64,000 nt of DNA, taken from the NCBI GenBank assembly GCA_964532385.1, contig CAZHHW010000004.1, positions 1-64,000 on the forward strand, in the 5' to 3' direction. The position numbers and the translations under genes are program-made. Of this stretch, positions 28,257-38,348 are shown piece after piece (positions within the stretch are counted from its first letter, which is position 1; each line of letters begins with the position of its first letter). Below the pieces are notes generated by a model. It saw nothing but the letters and a program-made list of their open reading frames with translations. It ran no database searches and was not told where the DNA came from. This stretch comes from UBA6921 sp964532385. GTDB taxonomy: Bacteria > Pseudomonadota > Gammaproteobacteria > SG8-11.

Positions 28257-29091
28257 GTCCGCGACGGCTCAACGCGGTGTGAGTCATCTCGATCCAACCC
28301 AGCCCCAGATCATGGGCATCCTGAATGTGACCCCCGATTCCTTTTCGGACGGGGGTCATTTTTTTTCAGTGGATGCCGCGCTGCAACGCGCCTTGCGCAT
28401 GGTGGAAGAGGGCGCCGGTATCATCGATGTGGGCGGGGAATCCACGCGTCCGGGTGCGGTAAGCGTGGGGGTTCAGGAAGAAATTGACCGTGTGCTGCCG
28501 GTGATCGAAGCGGTGCGTAATGAGATTTCGATTCCGATCTCCATCGATACGCGCAAATCTGAAGTGATGCATGCCGCCGTGGCGGCGGGTGCGAGCTTGA
28601 TAAATGATGTCACTGCGTTGCGTGCGCCCGGCGCCCTGCAGATCGCAGCGCAAACCCAGGTGACAGTGTGCCTGATGCATATGTCGGGCGAACCGCATAA
28701 CATGCAGGCTAATCCCATTTACCAAGATGTGGTGGGTGAGGTGAAAGCCTTTCTGGCCGCACGCATCGCGGCTTGCATCGAAGCAGGCATTGCCCGCGAC
28801 CGTCTGATTATCGATCCGGGTTTTGGTTTCGGCAAAACGTTGCAACACAACCTCACTTTACTGCGTCGTCTCGATGAGCTCAGTGCGCTGGGCGTGCCGG
28901 TCTTGATCGGTGTGTCGCGCAAATCAATGTTAGGCACCTTGCTCGGCGAGCCGGATCCCGCGCAACGGGTATTCGCAGGCGCGGCATTGGCGATGTTTGC
29001 TTTAAGCAAAGGCGCCGCCCTGATTCGCACTCACGACGTGCGCGCCACCCGCGATGTCATCAAAATGCATCTTGCTTTGCATAAGATTTAA
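28231..29091 (+). CDS. folP: Dihydropteroate synthase
   Basis: FolP joins p-aminobenzoate to the pterin pyrophosphate in folate synthesis, using the product of the pabB/pabC pathway also encoded in this window. It is a TIM barrel with the diagnostic MGILNVTPDSFSDGG, GGESTRPGA, NDVTALR, and the IIDPGFGFGKTLQHN motif. Several starts are open: TTG 28231 (286 residues, overlapping ftsH) and GTG 28279, which gives an N-terminus closer to E. coli FolP. The downstream neighbour glmM is typical. Confidence 0.93.
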
Positions 29092-29152
29092 AACACAATT
29101 GCGGCAACTTGATCCGGTAAACATCGATATTTGATTGCATGGAGATTTAAGA

Positions 29153-30496
29153 ATGAAGAAAAAATATTTCGGCACCGACGGAATTCGCGGCCGTGTGGGA
29201 GAAGAACCCATTACGCCGGAGTTCATGTTGAAGCTGGGGTGGGCGGCCGGCCGGGTATTGAGCCGTCAGGGCAAAGGTAAAGTGCTAATTGGTAAAGACA
29301 CGCGCATTTCGGGATACATGTTTGAATCAGCGTTACAGGCCGGATTATCGGCAGCAGGTATTGACGTTTTGCTGTTGGGGCCCATGCCGACGCCGGCGAT
29401 TGCTTATCTGACACGCACGTTTCACGCCCAGGCGGGGATTGTCATCAGTGCGTCGCACAATCCTTATTACGACAACGGCATCAAGTTTTTCTCGGACCAA
29501 GGCACGAAGCTGTCGGACGAAATCGAATTCGCCATCGAAGCGCAACTGCAAAAGCCGATGCATACCGTGGAATCCGCGCAACTGGGCAAGGCCAAACGCG
29601 TAGAGGATGCGGGCGGCCGTTATATCGAGTTTTGCAAAAGCACTATACCGCTGCAAATGATGTTTCGCGGTATGCGCATCGTGGTCGATGCCGCGCATGG
29701 CGCCACTTATCATGTTGCGCCGAATGTATTTCGTGAATTAGGTGCCGAAGTGATTACGGTGGGTGCGGAACCTGACGGTCTTAACATCAACGACGGCGTC
29801 GGTTCCACTCACCCGCAGTTTTTACAGTCGCAAGTGCTTCAATACCGCGCCGACCTGGGGATCGCGCTCGACGGTGACGGAGACCGCGTGATGATGGTCG
29901 ACCATAACGGAGAAGTGCTGGACGGAGATGAGCTTTTGTACATTATCGCCCGCTCACGCAAAAACTCGGATACATTGAAAGGCGCGGTGGTTGGCACATT
30001 GATGAGCAATTTGGGTCTGGAACACGCACTGCGGGATCTTGATGTGGGATTCAAACGTGCGGCGGTGGGCGATCGTTACGTACTGGAAATGCTACGTCAG
30101 GAAAATTGGGTGCTAGGCGGCGAATCGTCGGGCCACATCATTTGCCTGGATAAAACCACCACCGGCGACGGTACAGTGTCCGCGTTGCAGGTGTTGGCGG
30201 CCATCGTGCAAAGTGGCCGTTCTTTACACGAACTTAAGTCCGGCATGAAAAAATATCCGCAAGTCCTGCTGAACATAAAAATGGATAAGAAGTTTGATGT
30301 CGCCAACAATGCGCAGATCAGCAAGGCGGTGCAGGATGCCGAAGCGCGTCTGGCGGATACCGGCCGCGTTCTGCTGCGTCCGTCCGGCACCGAGCCGCTG
30401 GTGCGCGTCATGGTGGAAGGCCAGGATCAACATCAGGTTCAGTCGCTTGCGCAAGAAATCGCTCTGGCAGTCACGCAAGCGATGAAGGCCGCTTGA
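29153..30496 (+). CDS. glmM: Phosphoglucosamine mutase
   Basis: GlmM converts glucosamine-6-phosphate to glucosamine-1-phosphate for peptidoglycan and lipopolysaccharide. The 447-residue product starts with YFGTDGIRGRVG, carries the phosphoserine loop GIVISASHNPYYDNGIKFF, the metal loop LDGDGDRVMMVDH and the sugar loop GGESSGHII, with a C-terminal RPSGTEPLVRVMVEG phosphate-binding motif. The ATG at 29153 follows a short purine stretch. The usual following genes tpiA and secG are absent; a 346-bp gene-free stretch comes next. Confidence 0.96.
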   Translation: MKKKYFGTDGIRGRVGEEPITPEFMLKLGWAAGRVLSRQGKGKVLIGKDTRISGYMFESALQAGLSAAGIDVLLLGPMPTPAIAYLTRTFHAQAGIVISASHNPYYDNGIKFFSDQGTKLSDEIEFAIEAQLQKPMHTVESAQLGKAKRVEDAGGRYIEFCKSTIPLQMMFRGMRIVVDAAHGATYHVAPNVFRELGAEVITVGAEPDGLNINDGVGSTHPQFLQSQVLQYRADLGIALDGDGDRVMMVDHNGEVLDGDELLYIIARSRKNSDTLKGAVVGTLMSNLGLEHALRDLDVGFKRAAVGDRYVLEMLRQENWVLGGESSGHIICLDKTTTGDGTVSALQVLAAIVQSGRSLHELKSGMKKYPQVLLNIKMDKKFDVANNAQISKAVQDAEARLADTGRVLLRPSGTEPLVRVMVEGQDQHQVQSLAQEIALAVTQAMKAA

Positions 30497-30842
30497 AAAT
30501 CAATCACGCATGAATTCGCGTTTGCGGATGAAATCGAACCGTTAACGCGACCTGCCTCTTAGCGTACTGTGCGCCAGCCCACATACGAAGCTCTCGCCAC
30601 GATATAGGCGGTTTTCCAAAGTAAATTCCTTGATCCAGGCCGCGCCTGGAGCGATTTGGGTGCCCTATTTCTGTCAAGACCCAACGGAAAATGAATAAAA
30701 CTCCTTATTTATCGCCATGAGCGCTGACGTACCGATTAAATTTCCCCGTGCGGTTACATTGAGCCGGAAAATCCATCCGATTATCCCGTCACCGATTTTG
30801 AAAAGGTGCACGGCAATGTAAAACAGTCAGGGGAACGAGTAG
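30497..30842. other. Gene-free stretch after glmM with a hairpin
   Basis: No convincing coding frame is present in these 346 bp. A perfect palindromic hairpin at 30634-30650 (TCCAGGC-CGC-GCCTGGA) is the only clear structure. It lacks a following T run, so it is not a standard terminator. The promoter of the lipoprotein gene at 30843 presumably lies here. Confidence 0.5.
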
Positions 30843-32617
30843 ATGAATGCATTGAGGTCTAAAACGAAAATACTTTTACTCCCGGCATTGCTTCTTATCG
30901 GGTTATTGGCGGGTTGTGCGGAGGATAAAAAAGATAATGTCGTTATCGACGACAGTTCAACCGACACCGGCATCTCCACTGATCCAGGCGCCACACCACC
31001 CTCTGATAACCCGCCGGCGGCCTTACCTGTAGAGATTGCGGTGACGCCCTCCGCCGCATCGATTTCCACCGCGCAGACGCAACAATTCGCCGTAACAATC
31101 GTCAATAGTCAAAACCATGCGGTTACCTGGTTGGTGGATGGTATTGCCTATGGAAATGCAGATGTCGGGGTGATCACCATCGACGGGTTGTACACTCCGC
31201 CTACACATGCAGGGATTCATTCCATTTCTGCCACCAGCATGGCGGATACAACCCGGACCAGCAGCGTGAATATTACGGTCACGGTTCCAACGGACACAGT
31301 CACTTATCTGGACGGCGTATTCACATACCATAATGACAATGCGCGCACCGGGCAGAATTTGCATGAAAAGCAGCTCACCCCGGCCAATGTAAAGACCTCA
31401 ACCTTCGGTAAACTGTTCTCATTTGTCGTGGATGGCGCCGTTTACGCTCAACCGCTCTATGTGGCGAATGTGATGATCGGCGGCCAGCTTCACAACGTGG
31501 TTTATGTAGCGACCGAACATAACAGCGTCTATGCATTCGACGCAGACAACCCCGCAGGAACGGTGCTGTGGCATGTGAGCTTCATCGATCCCGCCAATGG
31601 CATTACCACGGTGCCAAGCAGCGACACCAAATGCGACGACATTAATCCGGAAATCGGCATTACCAGCACGCCCGTGATCGATCCTGCCACCGGCGTGCTT
31701 TACGTGGTGGCGATGACTAAAGAAAACGGCGCCTATGCGCATCGCATTCATGCGCTGGATATCACCAACGGCAACGATAAATATGCGGGCGGGATTAAAA
31801 TTCAAGCCACGGCTCCAGGCACGGCGGCGCCCAACGACGGCAAGGGCCATGTGATTTTCACTTCGCTGCTGGAAAATCAGCGCGCCGCGTTGCTGCTGAG
31901 CAACAATGTGATTTATTTTTCCACCGGCTCGTTTTGCGATATCGGTGATCATCATGGCTGGATGTTCGCTTACGACGCTCAAAATCTGAATCTTGTCAGT
32001 GCTTTCAATTCCACCCCGGACGGAGAGGAAGGCGGGATCTGGCAAAGCGGCGGCGGCGCGGCGGCGGATGCCAGCGGCAATGTCTACGCCATTACCGGCG
32101 ACGGCAGCTTCGATGCTCAATCGGGTGGAAAAAATTACGGCAATACCTTCCTTAAGTTCGCAGGCGCATCGCTTGCGGTCGCCGATTATTTCACTCCGTT
32201 CAATCAGGCCACGCTCGCCGCCGTGAACGGCGACTTGGGTTCGGGCGGCGCCATGCTGCTGCCGGATCAACCCACGGGTCCCGCGCATCTTTTAGTGAGC
32301 GCAGGTAAACAGGGCACCATCTATCTGCTCAATCGCGACAACATGGGAAAATATCAATCGGGCAGCGACAGTCAGATTGTGCAATCCATAACGATACAGA
32401 ATTCATTGTTCGGCACGCCCGCTTATTTCAACAATACCGTCTACATGGCTGCGGTCGGCGACAAACTGAAAGCCTACGCTTTGAATAATGGGCAGCTCAC
32501 GCTGGCCGGACAATCGGCCAACACTTTCCGCTGGCCGGGTGCGACCGCCGTGATTTCCGCCAACGGCGGCAGCGACGCGATCGTGTGGACGCTGGAGACT
32601 AACGGGTCGGGTGCCGC
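30843..32617 (+). CDS. Lipoprotein with Ig-like and PQQ-type beta-propeller domains (3' end lost in gap)
   Basis: The product begins with a lipoprotein signal (LLAGC lipobox) and an acidic, threonine/serine-rich linker. An Ig-like (bacterial Big-type) domain follows at about residues 60-155. Then comes a long region of repeats such as VVYVATEHNSVYAFDADN and GVLYVVAMTKENG, typical of PQQ-like or quinoprotein beta-propellers. It is likely a surface or periplasmic protein of unknown ligand. The frame is open to the edge of the 100-N gap at 32618, where about 590 residues are read and the end is missing. The frame seen after the gap belongs to a different gene. Confidence 0.7.
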
Positions 32618-32717
32618 NNNNNNNNNNNNNNNNNNNNNNNNNNNNNNNNNNNNNNNNNNNNNNNNNNNNNNNNNNNNNNNNNNNNNNNNNNNNNNNNNNN
32701 NNNNNNNNNNNNNNNNN
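32618..32717. other. Assembly gap (100 N) between the propeller lipoprotein and the cupin-like gene
   Basis: A run of exactly 100 N separates the truncated lipoprotein gene from a gene that is already in frame at the right edge. At least the 3' end of one gene and the 5' end of another are missing, so the true gap is probably larger than 100 bp or the join is wrong. Confidence 0.95.
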
Positions 32718-33601
32718 GTCACAACCTGCATCAGCACGAGTTGTTCAGCGATGAAGCCCTGATCGATTTACTGGATCGTTTTCCGCGCGAGCACCTGTAT
32801 GCGCTGACCATGGGTGAAGATCCCGCGCGCACCGACGGCAACCGTCTGGCATTGCACGACGGCGTGAGCGGCGCGGAGTTGCTGCGAGCGGTCAAGAACG
32901 GACGCCTGTGGCTGAATATCACGCGCGTGGACCGCGCCGATGCGCGTTACCGCGCGTTGATCGATCAAATGTATGCGCAGCTCGCCGCCCAAGCTCCCGA
33001 TTTCGCACCGATTGCAAGCCAAGGCACCTTGTTGATTTCGTCGCCGCATGTGCTGGTTTATTACCATGCCGACGGTCCGGCCTCGGCGCTCTGGCATATT
33101 CGCGGCCGCAAACGTGTGTGGGTTTATCCGGCGCTGGACGAACGTTACATGCAGCGCGAACTGCTCGAAGATATTTTCGCCGGGGTGCGGCATGAGTATC
33201 TGCCTTATGAGCATGCTTATGATCAGGCCGCGGTGGTTTACGATCTTGAACCCGGACAGTGGGCCACCTGGCCGCAGAATGCTCCCCACCGCGTGACCAA
33301 TCTCGACAGTGTGAATGTGTCGCTTTCGACCGAGCACTTCACGCGCCAGAGCCGCTGGCGTGCGCGCGTCTATACCGCCAACCGGTTCTTTCGCACCCGG
33401 CTGGGCGTGCGGAATTTGTCGGCCAGTGAAAATGGTCCGGCGGCGGTAATGAAAACAGTAGTTCACCGTTTGGCCAGCAAAGCGGGACTTGACCCCTTGC
33501 AGATCAAGCGCCATGTTCCTTCGCTGCGGATCGATCCCGATGCCCCAGGAGGCGTAGTCGCGCTCGATACTATGAGCCGGCCCGTACCGTCGATTGATTG
33601 A
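32718..33601 (+). CDS. Cupin/JmjC-like protein of the polysaccharide locus (5' end lost in gap)
   Basis: The frame is open from the right edge of the gap, so the start lies in missing sequence. About 290 residues remain. The centre has a cupin-like pattern with the metal-site-like stretch VLVYYHADGPASALWHIRGRKRVWVYP and a later GQWATWPQNAPHRV. This resembles JmjC-type cupins and fits a 2-oxoglutarate dioxygenase-like or plain sugar-binding fold. The role in the polysaccharide pathway is unknown. Its stop overlaps the start of the FemAB-like gene, so the two are coupled. Confidence 0.6.
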
Positions 33602-35105
33602 GGTACGCTGCTTCAGCTCACTGGAAGAGGCTGCGTTTCTGCGCGACCGGATCAACGCGCTGAACTGGGCAAGCATGCGTCCCGATCCATTTTCGACTTT
33701 CGAGTTTTTTGAAAATTTTTTGCAGCACGACGCGGACTATCTGCGCGGACGGGGCTTGCGCCTGTGGTTTCTGGCCGCCTTCGAGGCGGAGCACCTGATC
33801 GGTTACATGGCGCTCAAGCAAGTCACGCATCACGTCATGGGACTGCGCGCCGACAAATTGGATTTTCTGGTGACGCATGATGCCGACCGTCCGCAATTGG
33901 TGGCCGCTTCACAACATGCTCTAGGCGTCAGCGAGGCGTTTTATACCTATTTGCTGGGGCGCAAGCACGAATGGAGCTTTCTCGAATTTCGCCAGCAGGA
34001 GGCGGCTTCGCCGCTGTTCCCGCCGCCCGCCGCCGTTAATCTGCGCGAGTACTGGGTCGACCAGTGGCCGGGCATGGACAACGGCACCATCGCCATTCAG
34101 TGGGATTCATTGGCGGCGTATTTCAAATCGTTCTCAAAAAAATTCCGCTCCAATGTGAGCCGTCAAATGCGCAGTCTGCTGGCTGCCGGCGAGGTGGAAT
34201 ATCTGGTGTCCTCCGATCCGGACACCACCCCGGCGTTGTTCGAGCTGTATCGCAGCATCGAGCAACGCAGCTGGAAATCGCATGCGGGCACGGCCATCGG
34301 CCGGCATGCGCGCTGGAACGAATACTTCAAAGGTTTACTTGCCGCCGGCCAGCCCACGCGCATGTCGATTCACGTGCTGTTGCTCGACGGTCTCCCGATC
34401 GCGGGCCTGATCACCGGCGCCTTCGAGAAAGGGCTCTATGCTTTACATATTGTTTCCGATAAATCGATGAGCCGGCTGGCGCCCGGTTCGGCGGTGTTAT
34501 TGATGAGCATGCGAGCCGCCATTGAGGGTGCGTACACGTTCTTCAATCTGCTTTCAGGGTTTGGCTACTACAAGGCGCGCTGGCAGGCGCGCATGACTGA
34601 AACCCGCAATGTGCAAATCTACCGGAGAGGCACCCCGTTTTTCTGGCATCGCTTGCTGGGCGACTGGAAGCGCAAGATATTTCCGCGCGCGGCGGCGCAC
34701 CACGGTGCGCTGCTTTACAACCCCGTGCGCCGCGAGTTGGATGAGCATGATCACACTGCGGAGTCCGCTTCCACCGCGGAACCCAAGCCGCTCTTGTCCG
34801 CCGCGGAACGCGAGCGCATCGCCGCGTTGATTGCCCAAGTTCGCCAAGGCCGGGGTGAATTTCTTTCCGCCGCGGAACTGGCGGCGGTGATGCCGTTCGA
34901 AACCCAGCGGACGGTACCCAAAGCGGGACCGCTGGCGCGGACGCCACCCGCATCCGCCCCTCAGGCTTGCTGGGCTCCAGGCTCCACGGGCACGGTGTTG
35001 GTCTCGCGCAATGAAAGGAGCACGATGCCGATCACATTGCAGACCTCGCCGGCCAGCACCCCCAGCAGAGCACCCGCGGTGCCGAATTGGGACATGCCCC
35101 AGTAG
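33594..35105 (+). CDS. FemAB/CelD-like GNAT acyltransferase
   Basis: The 503-residue product resembles the GNAT (Acetyltransf_6, CelD/BcsL) proteins found in bacterial polysaccharide clusters. The central KSFSKKFRSNVSRQMRSLL and the later LPIAGLITGAFEKGLYALHIV and GSAVLLMSM segments are typical. Related FemAB proteins transfer amino acids from charged carriers to cell-wall precursors. The start is a TTG at 33594 that overlaps the cupin-like gene. The last 145 bp overlap the convergent flippase gene in antisense, so the low-complexity C-terminus (about 48 residues) may be dispensable. Confidence 0.7.
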   Translation: MIEVRCFSSLEEAAFLRDRINALNWASMRPDPFSTFEFFENFLQHDADYLRGRGLRLWFLAAFEAEHLIGYMALKQVTHHVMGLRADKLDFLVTHDADRPQLVAASQHALGVSEAFYTYLLGRKHEWSFLEFRQQEAASPLFPPPAAVNLREYWVDQWPGMDNGTIAIQWDSLAAYFKSFSKKFRSNVSRQMRSLLAAGEVEYLVSSDPDTTPALFELYRSIEQRSWKSHAGTAIGRHARWNEYFKGLLAAGQPTRMSIHVLLLDGLPIAGLITGAFEKGLYALHIVSDKSMSRLAPGSAVLLMSMRAAIEGAYTFFNLLSGFGYYKARWQARMTETRNVQIYRRGTPFFWHRLLGDWKRKIFPRAAAHHGALLYNPVRRELDEHDHTAESASTAEPKPLLSAAERERIAALIAQVRQGRGEFLSAAELAAVMPFETQRTVPKAGPLARTPPASAPQACWAPGSTGTVLVSRNERSTMPITLQTSPASTPSRAPAVPNWDMPQ

Positions 35106-36250
35106 CTGACACTGAGCGATAAAACGGCGCTGAGCAGCACCAGTGAAGTCAAGAAGCGGAACCTGCCGCGTACCACCAGCAGGTAAATAAGTTGGTCGCG
35201 CACCACCATGACCAGAAATATCAGCGACCACAGGATCAATAATTCATCGCGCTGGGCAAATTGTTTTTTGAGCACCATGTCGAAAATCCAGTCGCGCAGC
35301 ACCCAGAGCGTCGCGAAATAACACACCGCGATCCCGGCCATGCCCAATCCGAACAACATCAGACGGCGCCACAACAGCGATGCGCCATGCGTATGCAGCC
35401 AGCCCGAGGCCAGCGGCAGCATCAGCGTGCCGATGCCGGACGACAGCAGGTTAACCGGCATGACCAGCACGCGCGTGGCGGCAATCGCCGCGACGGCGGT
35501 GACGTCCAAGGTGCCGGCCACCAAATAGGTATAGCCCTGACTGAACGACCAGTGGATCGCGGCGCCCGCCGTCGACCATGCCGCCAACGGCGCAATCTGC
35601 ATCAGGATGTGCGGCGCGCCTTGAATATTCCACGGTTCATGACGATGCAATGATTTCGACAGGAAGATGCCGCTTGCCATGGCCGCGAGGCCCAGCACGA
35701 AAATCGCCGCAACCGCCGGTGCCGAAGTCAAGGTCGCGAAAAACACGCCGCCCACCATCAGCACGACATAGAACGTATCGGTGCGCAGCACGTCCTGAGG
35801 ACGGCGGTGGGCGAGTAATACCATGCGAAAATATTCGCGGTTGAGAATCGCAAGCGCGGCGGCGATGGTGGTCAAGGCAAGGGGTCCGGTCTGTGCATTA
35901 AGCACACCTGAGTACCACAGCGCCGCGACGATCATGGCCGTAATCCCGGCCAGCAGAAGCTGGAGGCGGCGTTGTTCGCGATACAGTCCTCCCACCAGGT
36001 CGCCGCGCTGCGGGCGATCCAGCAAGGTCATGCGGCTGACCAGGGCAGGATTGAAAAAAGCGTTTTGCAACGACACCAGCAGAATGATGGCGCTGGAGGC
36101 CAGAATAAAGTAACCGTATTGCAGATCGGTGGTATGGCGGATCAGGATCAGCCCAATGCCGAAACTGGCCGCCGAAATCAGCGTCTGGCTGACCACCGCG
36201 CTGCTGAGCAGGCGTGCGAATGCAAAATGTTTGCGATGCCGTTCACTCAC
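34961..36250 (-). CDS. Polysaccharide flippase / Wzx-like membrane transporter
   Basis: The 429-residue product has about 12-14 predicted membrane helices, in the style of the MATE/Wzx polysaccharide exporter superfamily, and would flip lipid-linked repeat units across the inner membrane. I chose the GTG at 36250, which overlaps the stop of the glycosyltransferase gene (GTGA) and gives MSERHRKHFAFARLLSSAVV. It is the last gene of the minus-strand polysaccharide operon and its 3' end overlaps the convergent acyltransferase gene by 145 bp. Confidence 0.75.
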   Translation of the reverse strand: MSERHRKHFAFARLLSSAVVSQTLISAASFGIGLILIRHTTDLQYGYFILASSAIILLVSLQNAFFNPALVSRMTLLDRPQRGDLVGGLYREQRRLQLLLAGITAMIVAALWYSGVLNAQTGPLALTTIAAALAILNREYFRMVLLAHRRPQDVLRTDTFYVVLMVGGVFFATLTSAPAVAAIFVLGLAAMASGIFLSKSLHRHEPWNIQGAPHILMQIAPLAAWSTAGAAIHWSFSQGYTYLVAGTLDVTAVAAIAATRVLVMPVNLLSSGIGTLMLPLASGWLHTHGASLLWRRLMLFGLGMAGIAVCYFATLWVLRDWIFDMVLKKQFAQRDELLILWSLIFLVMVVRDQLIYLLVVRGRFRFLTSLVLLSAVLSLSVSYWGMSQFGTAGALLGVLAGEVCNVIGIVLLSLRETNTVPVEPGAQQA

Positions 36251-37431
36251 GATTGTTCCCGCTTGGTACGAACCCACTCCTGCGCCGCGCGCGCGCGCAC
36301 CATGAGCAGGACTTTCCAGGCCACAAAGAACGGCGCGCGGGCCAGATCCAGCAGACCGCGCCAACCCAGTCCGCTCAGTTGCCAGCCGCGCAGCACATAC
36401 AGCAGCAAGCTGAGGCCGCAGGCGGCCGCCAGCCAGAACCAGATCGCCAGGGCGGGATCCCACCACATCGCCAGGCTGGCCAGTACCAGCAGCAACGCGA
36501 TGTTCATGGCGATGTAGGACAAAGGCAAGACCAGCAGATCAAGTGCCAGATCCAGACATACACGGCTGCCGCGGCCCACGGCCGCCTGGAATAACGGCAG
36601 GGTTTTCGAACGGATGAGCTGGAAGCGGCCTTCCTCCCAGCGCTGCCGCTGGCTGCGCGAGGCTTCTTCTCCGGTCACCATCATCGCGGCCACATAGGCT
36701 TCGTCGACATAATGCACGCGCTGATCGGCCAGGCCCAGATCGATTCCATATTCGAGATCTTCGGTCAGCGAAAAGGCAAGATAGGGCACTTGTGTGAGCA
36801 GCAGGTGGGTGATGCACCAGCCGTTGCCGCGTATGCCGCAGGAAAGCCGCAAGCGTTCGCGCCCGCGCGATCGCACCTGATGAAACGACGCCATGGCGAT
36901 GGCCATGAGGCGGGTGCGCCACGAGGCCTGCGCATTCAGCACGCCGTAATGCGCCTGCATGACCTTGGCGCCGTTTTCGATGCGCGCGGCGAAGGCTTCC
37001 AGCAGATTCGGCGACACGCGCGTGTCGGCATCCACCACCACCACGGCATAGGCCCAGCCCTTTTTTTGGCTGACCTGAAATGCAAAATCCAAGGCATAGC
37101 CTTTGCCGCGCAGAGTTTTATTATTGCGCTCCAGCACTTCGGCACCGGCGGCGCGCGCCAGCGCCGCGGTCGCATCGGTGCAGTTGTCGGCCACCACCAG
37201 AATGCGGAAGCCGTCGGCCGGCCAGTCGAGTTTGCGTAAACTCGCCACCACGCCTTCGATGACGGCGGCCTCGTTGTGCGCCGGCACGATCACATCGAAA
37301 CGCAGGCGCCGCGACGAACGCAGCATCCACAGCGGTTTCTGCGACAGCAGGGTGAATAAAAGCAAATACAAGCTGACGGCGATCGCCGGTAGCGCCAGTG
37401 CGAACAAGATCAGATGCACCACGCTGGTCAT
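36247..37431 (-). CDS. Family 2 glycosyltransferase, membrane-bound
   Basis: The 394-residue product has an N-terminal membrane helix, a GT-A catalytic domain with FDVIVPAHNEAAVIEGVV, the VVDADTRVSPNLLEAF metal-site region and TEDLEYGIDLGL, and two or three C-terminal membrane helices, like cellulose-synthase-type GT2 enzymes. It should add a sugar from a nucleotide donor to the growing repeat unit. The donor cannot be told. It overlaps both neighbours by 4 bp, so it is translationally coupled in the operon. Confidence 0.8.
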   Translation of the reverse strand: MTSVVHLILFALALPAIAVSLYLLLFTLLSQKPLWMLRSSRRLRFDVIVPAHNEAAVIEGVVASLRKLDWPADGFRILVVADNCTDATAALARAAGAEVLERNNKTLRGKGYALDFAFQVSQKKGWAYAVVVVDADTRVSPNLLEAFAARIENGAKVMQAHYGVLNAQASWRTRLMAIAMASFHQVRSRGRERLRLSCGIRGNGWCITHLLLTQVPYLAFSLTEDLEYGIDLGLADQRVHYVDEAYVAAMMVTGEEASRSQRQRWEEGRFQLIRSKTLPLFQAAVGRGSRVCLDLALDLLVLPLSYIAMNIALLLVLASLAMWWDPALAIWFWLAAACGLSLLLYVLRGWQLSGLGWRGLLDLARAPFFVAWKVLLMVRARAAQEWVRTKREQS

Positions 37432-38348
37432 GTCGCCTTACCTCCATATTCGCGATAGTGCCAACCCAGGAAGATCGACATTTTGCCAAGATTGGCGGAC
37501 AACTTAAGCAGCCAATACACCGCGTGATGCCCGCCGCGCGGCCACGATATCAGGGCCAATCCCGCCGCGGCACCCGATTGCGCGAGGGCTTGCATGAAAA
37601 AGCGCGCGCGTCCCGCCGTGGATAACGGCCCGTAGCGTTCCGTCAAACAATGACGTGCAAAGTCCTGACCCCCACGTAATGCCCGCAGCAGCAGCCAGCG
37701 CAGCGACAGCCGAGAATTTTCGACCGGTTCGTGCACAATGGCTTCGTCGCACCACACGATGCGCGCGCCTTGCAGCACCAGGCGGCTGAGCAGATCGCCG
37801 TCTTCGCCGCCGGTCAGGCCGTACGCCGGATCGAACGGCGTGGGAGTCATACGCAACAGCGAAGCGGCCAACAGCACATTGCCGAAACGCAGCTTGTTGG
37901 GCGGAATCACGGCACCGGTTTTCATGCGCGACCAATCGTAAAAACGGCCGTTGCGAATCCACGCGGGCGCATGGTCGGGGAGCACCGGATCGACCGGCCC
38001 CAGCGCGCCATCGGCGCCGTAATGGGTCACCGTATCGGCGAGCAGTTTCAACCACGAAGCCGGCGCGCGTTCGTCGTCATCGATGAACGCAATCCAATCG
38101 CCGCTGGCCAGCGCCACGGTGCGATTCCGCGTTAGCGAAATATTTTTCACCGGTTGAATGTCGTAATGAATCGGAAACGGCGTGCCCAGCTCGCGTCTTT
38201 TCTCCACCACGGCGCGGGCGCTGCCGCTGGCGTCGTTATCGACCACCACGACTTCAAAAGGCAGCAGTTGTTGTTTAACCAGATCGTCGAGCAACGCGCT
38301 CAAGCGTTCGGCGCGGCGGTAGGTGGCAATGCACAGGCTGATGTTCAT
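37428..38348 (-). CDS. Family 2 glycosyltransferase, soluble
   Basis: The 306-residue product is a GT-A glycosyltransferase with an N-terminal ISLCIATYRRAERLSALLDDL and the DxD-type WIAFIDDDERAPASWL metal motif, then GGEDGDLLSRLVLQGARI. It probably transfers one sugar of the exopolysaccharide repeat. I chose the ATG at 38348, which overlaps the stop of the upstream HAD-membrane fusion gene by 4 bp. Confidence 0.85.
   Translation of the reverse strand: MNISLCIATYRRAERLSALLDDLVKQQLLPFEVVVVDNDASGSARAVVEKRRELGTPFPIHYDIQPVKNISLTRNRTVALASGDWIAFIDDDERAPASWLKLLADTVTHYGADGALGPVDPVLPDHAPAWIRNGRFYDWSRMKTGAVIPPNKLRFGNVLLAASLLRMTPTPFDPAYGLTGGEDGDLLSRLVLQGARIVWCDEAIVHEPVENSRLSLRWLLLRALRGGQDFARHCLTERYGPLSTAGRARFFMQALAQSGAAAGLALISWPRGGHHAVYWLLKLSANLGKMSIFLGWHYREYGGKAT

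Noticed and set aside
30671..30687. CTGTCAAGACCCAACGG before the propeller lipoprotein, recalling the AGACC part of the dyad
   Set aside because: The GTWCG-N4-CGWAC dyad itself is absent, so I do not count it as a sixth copy.
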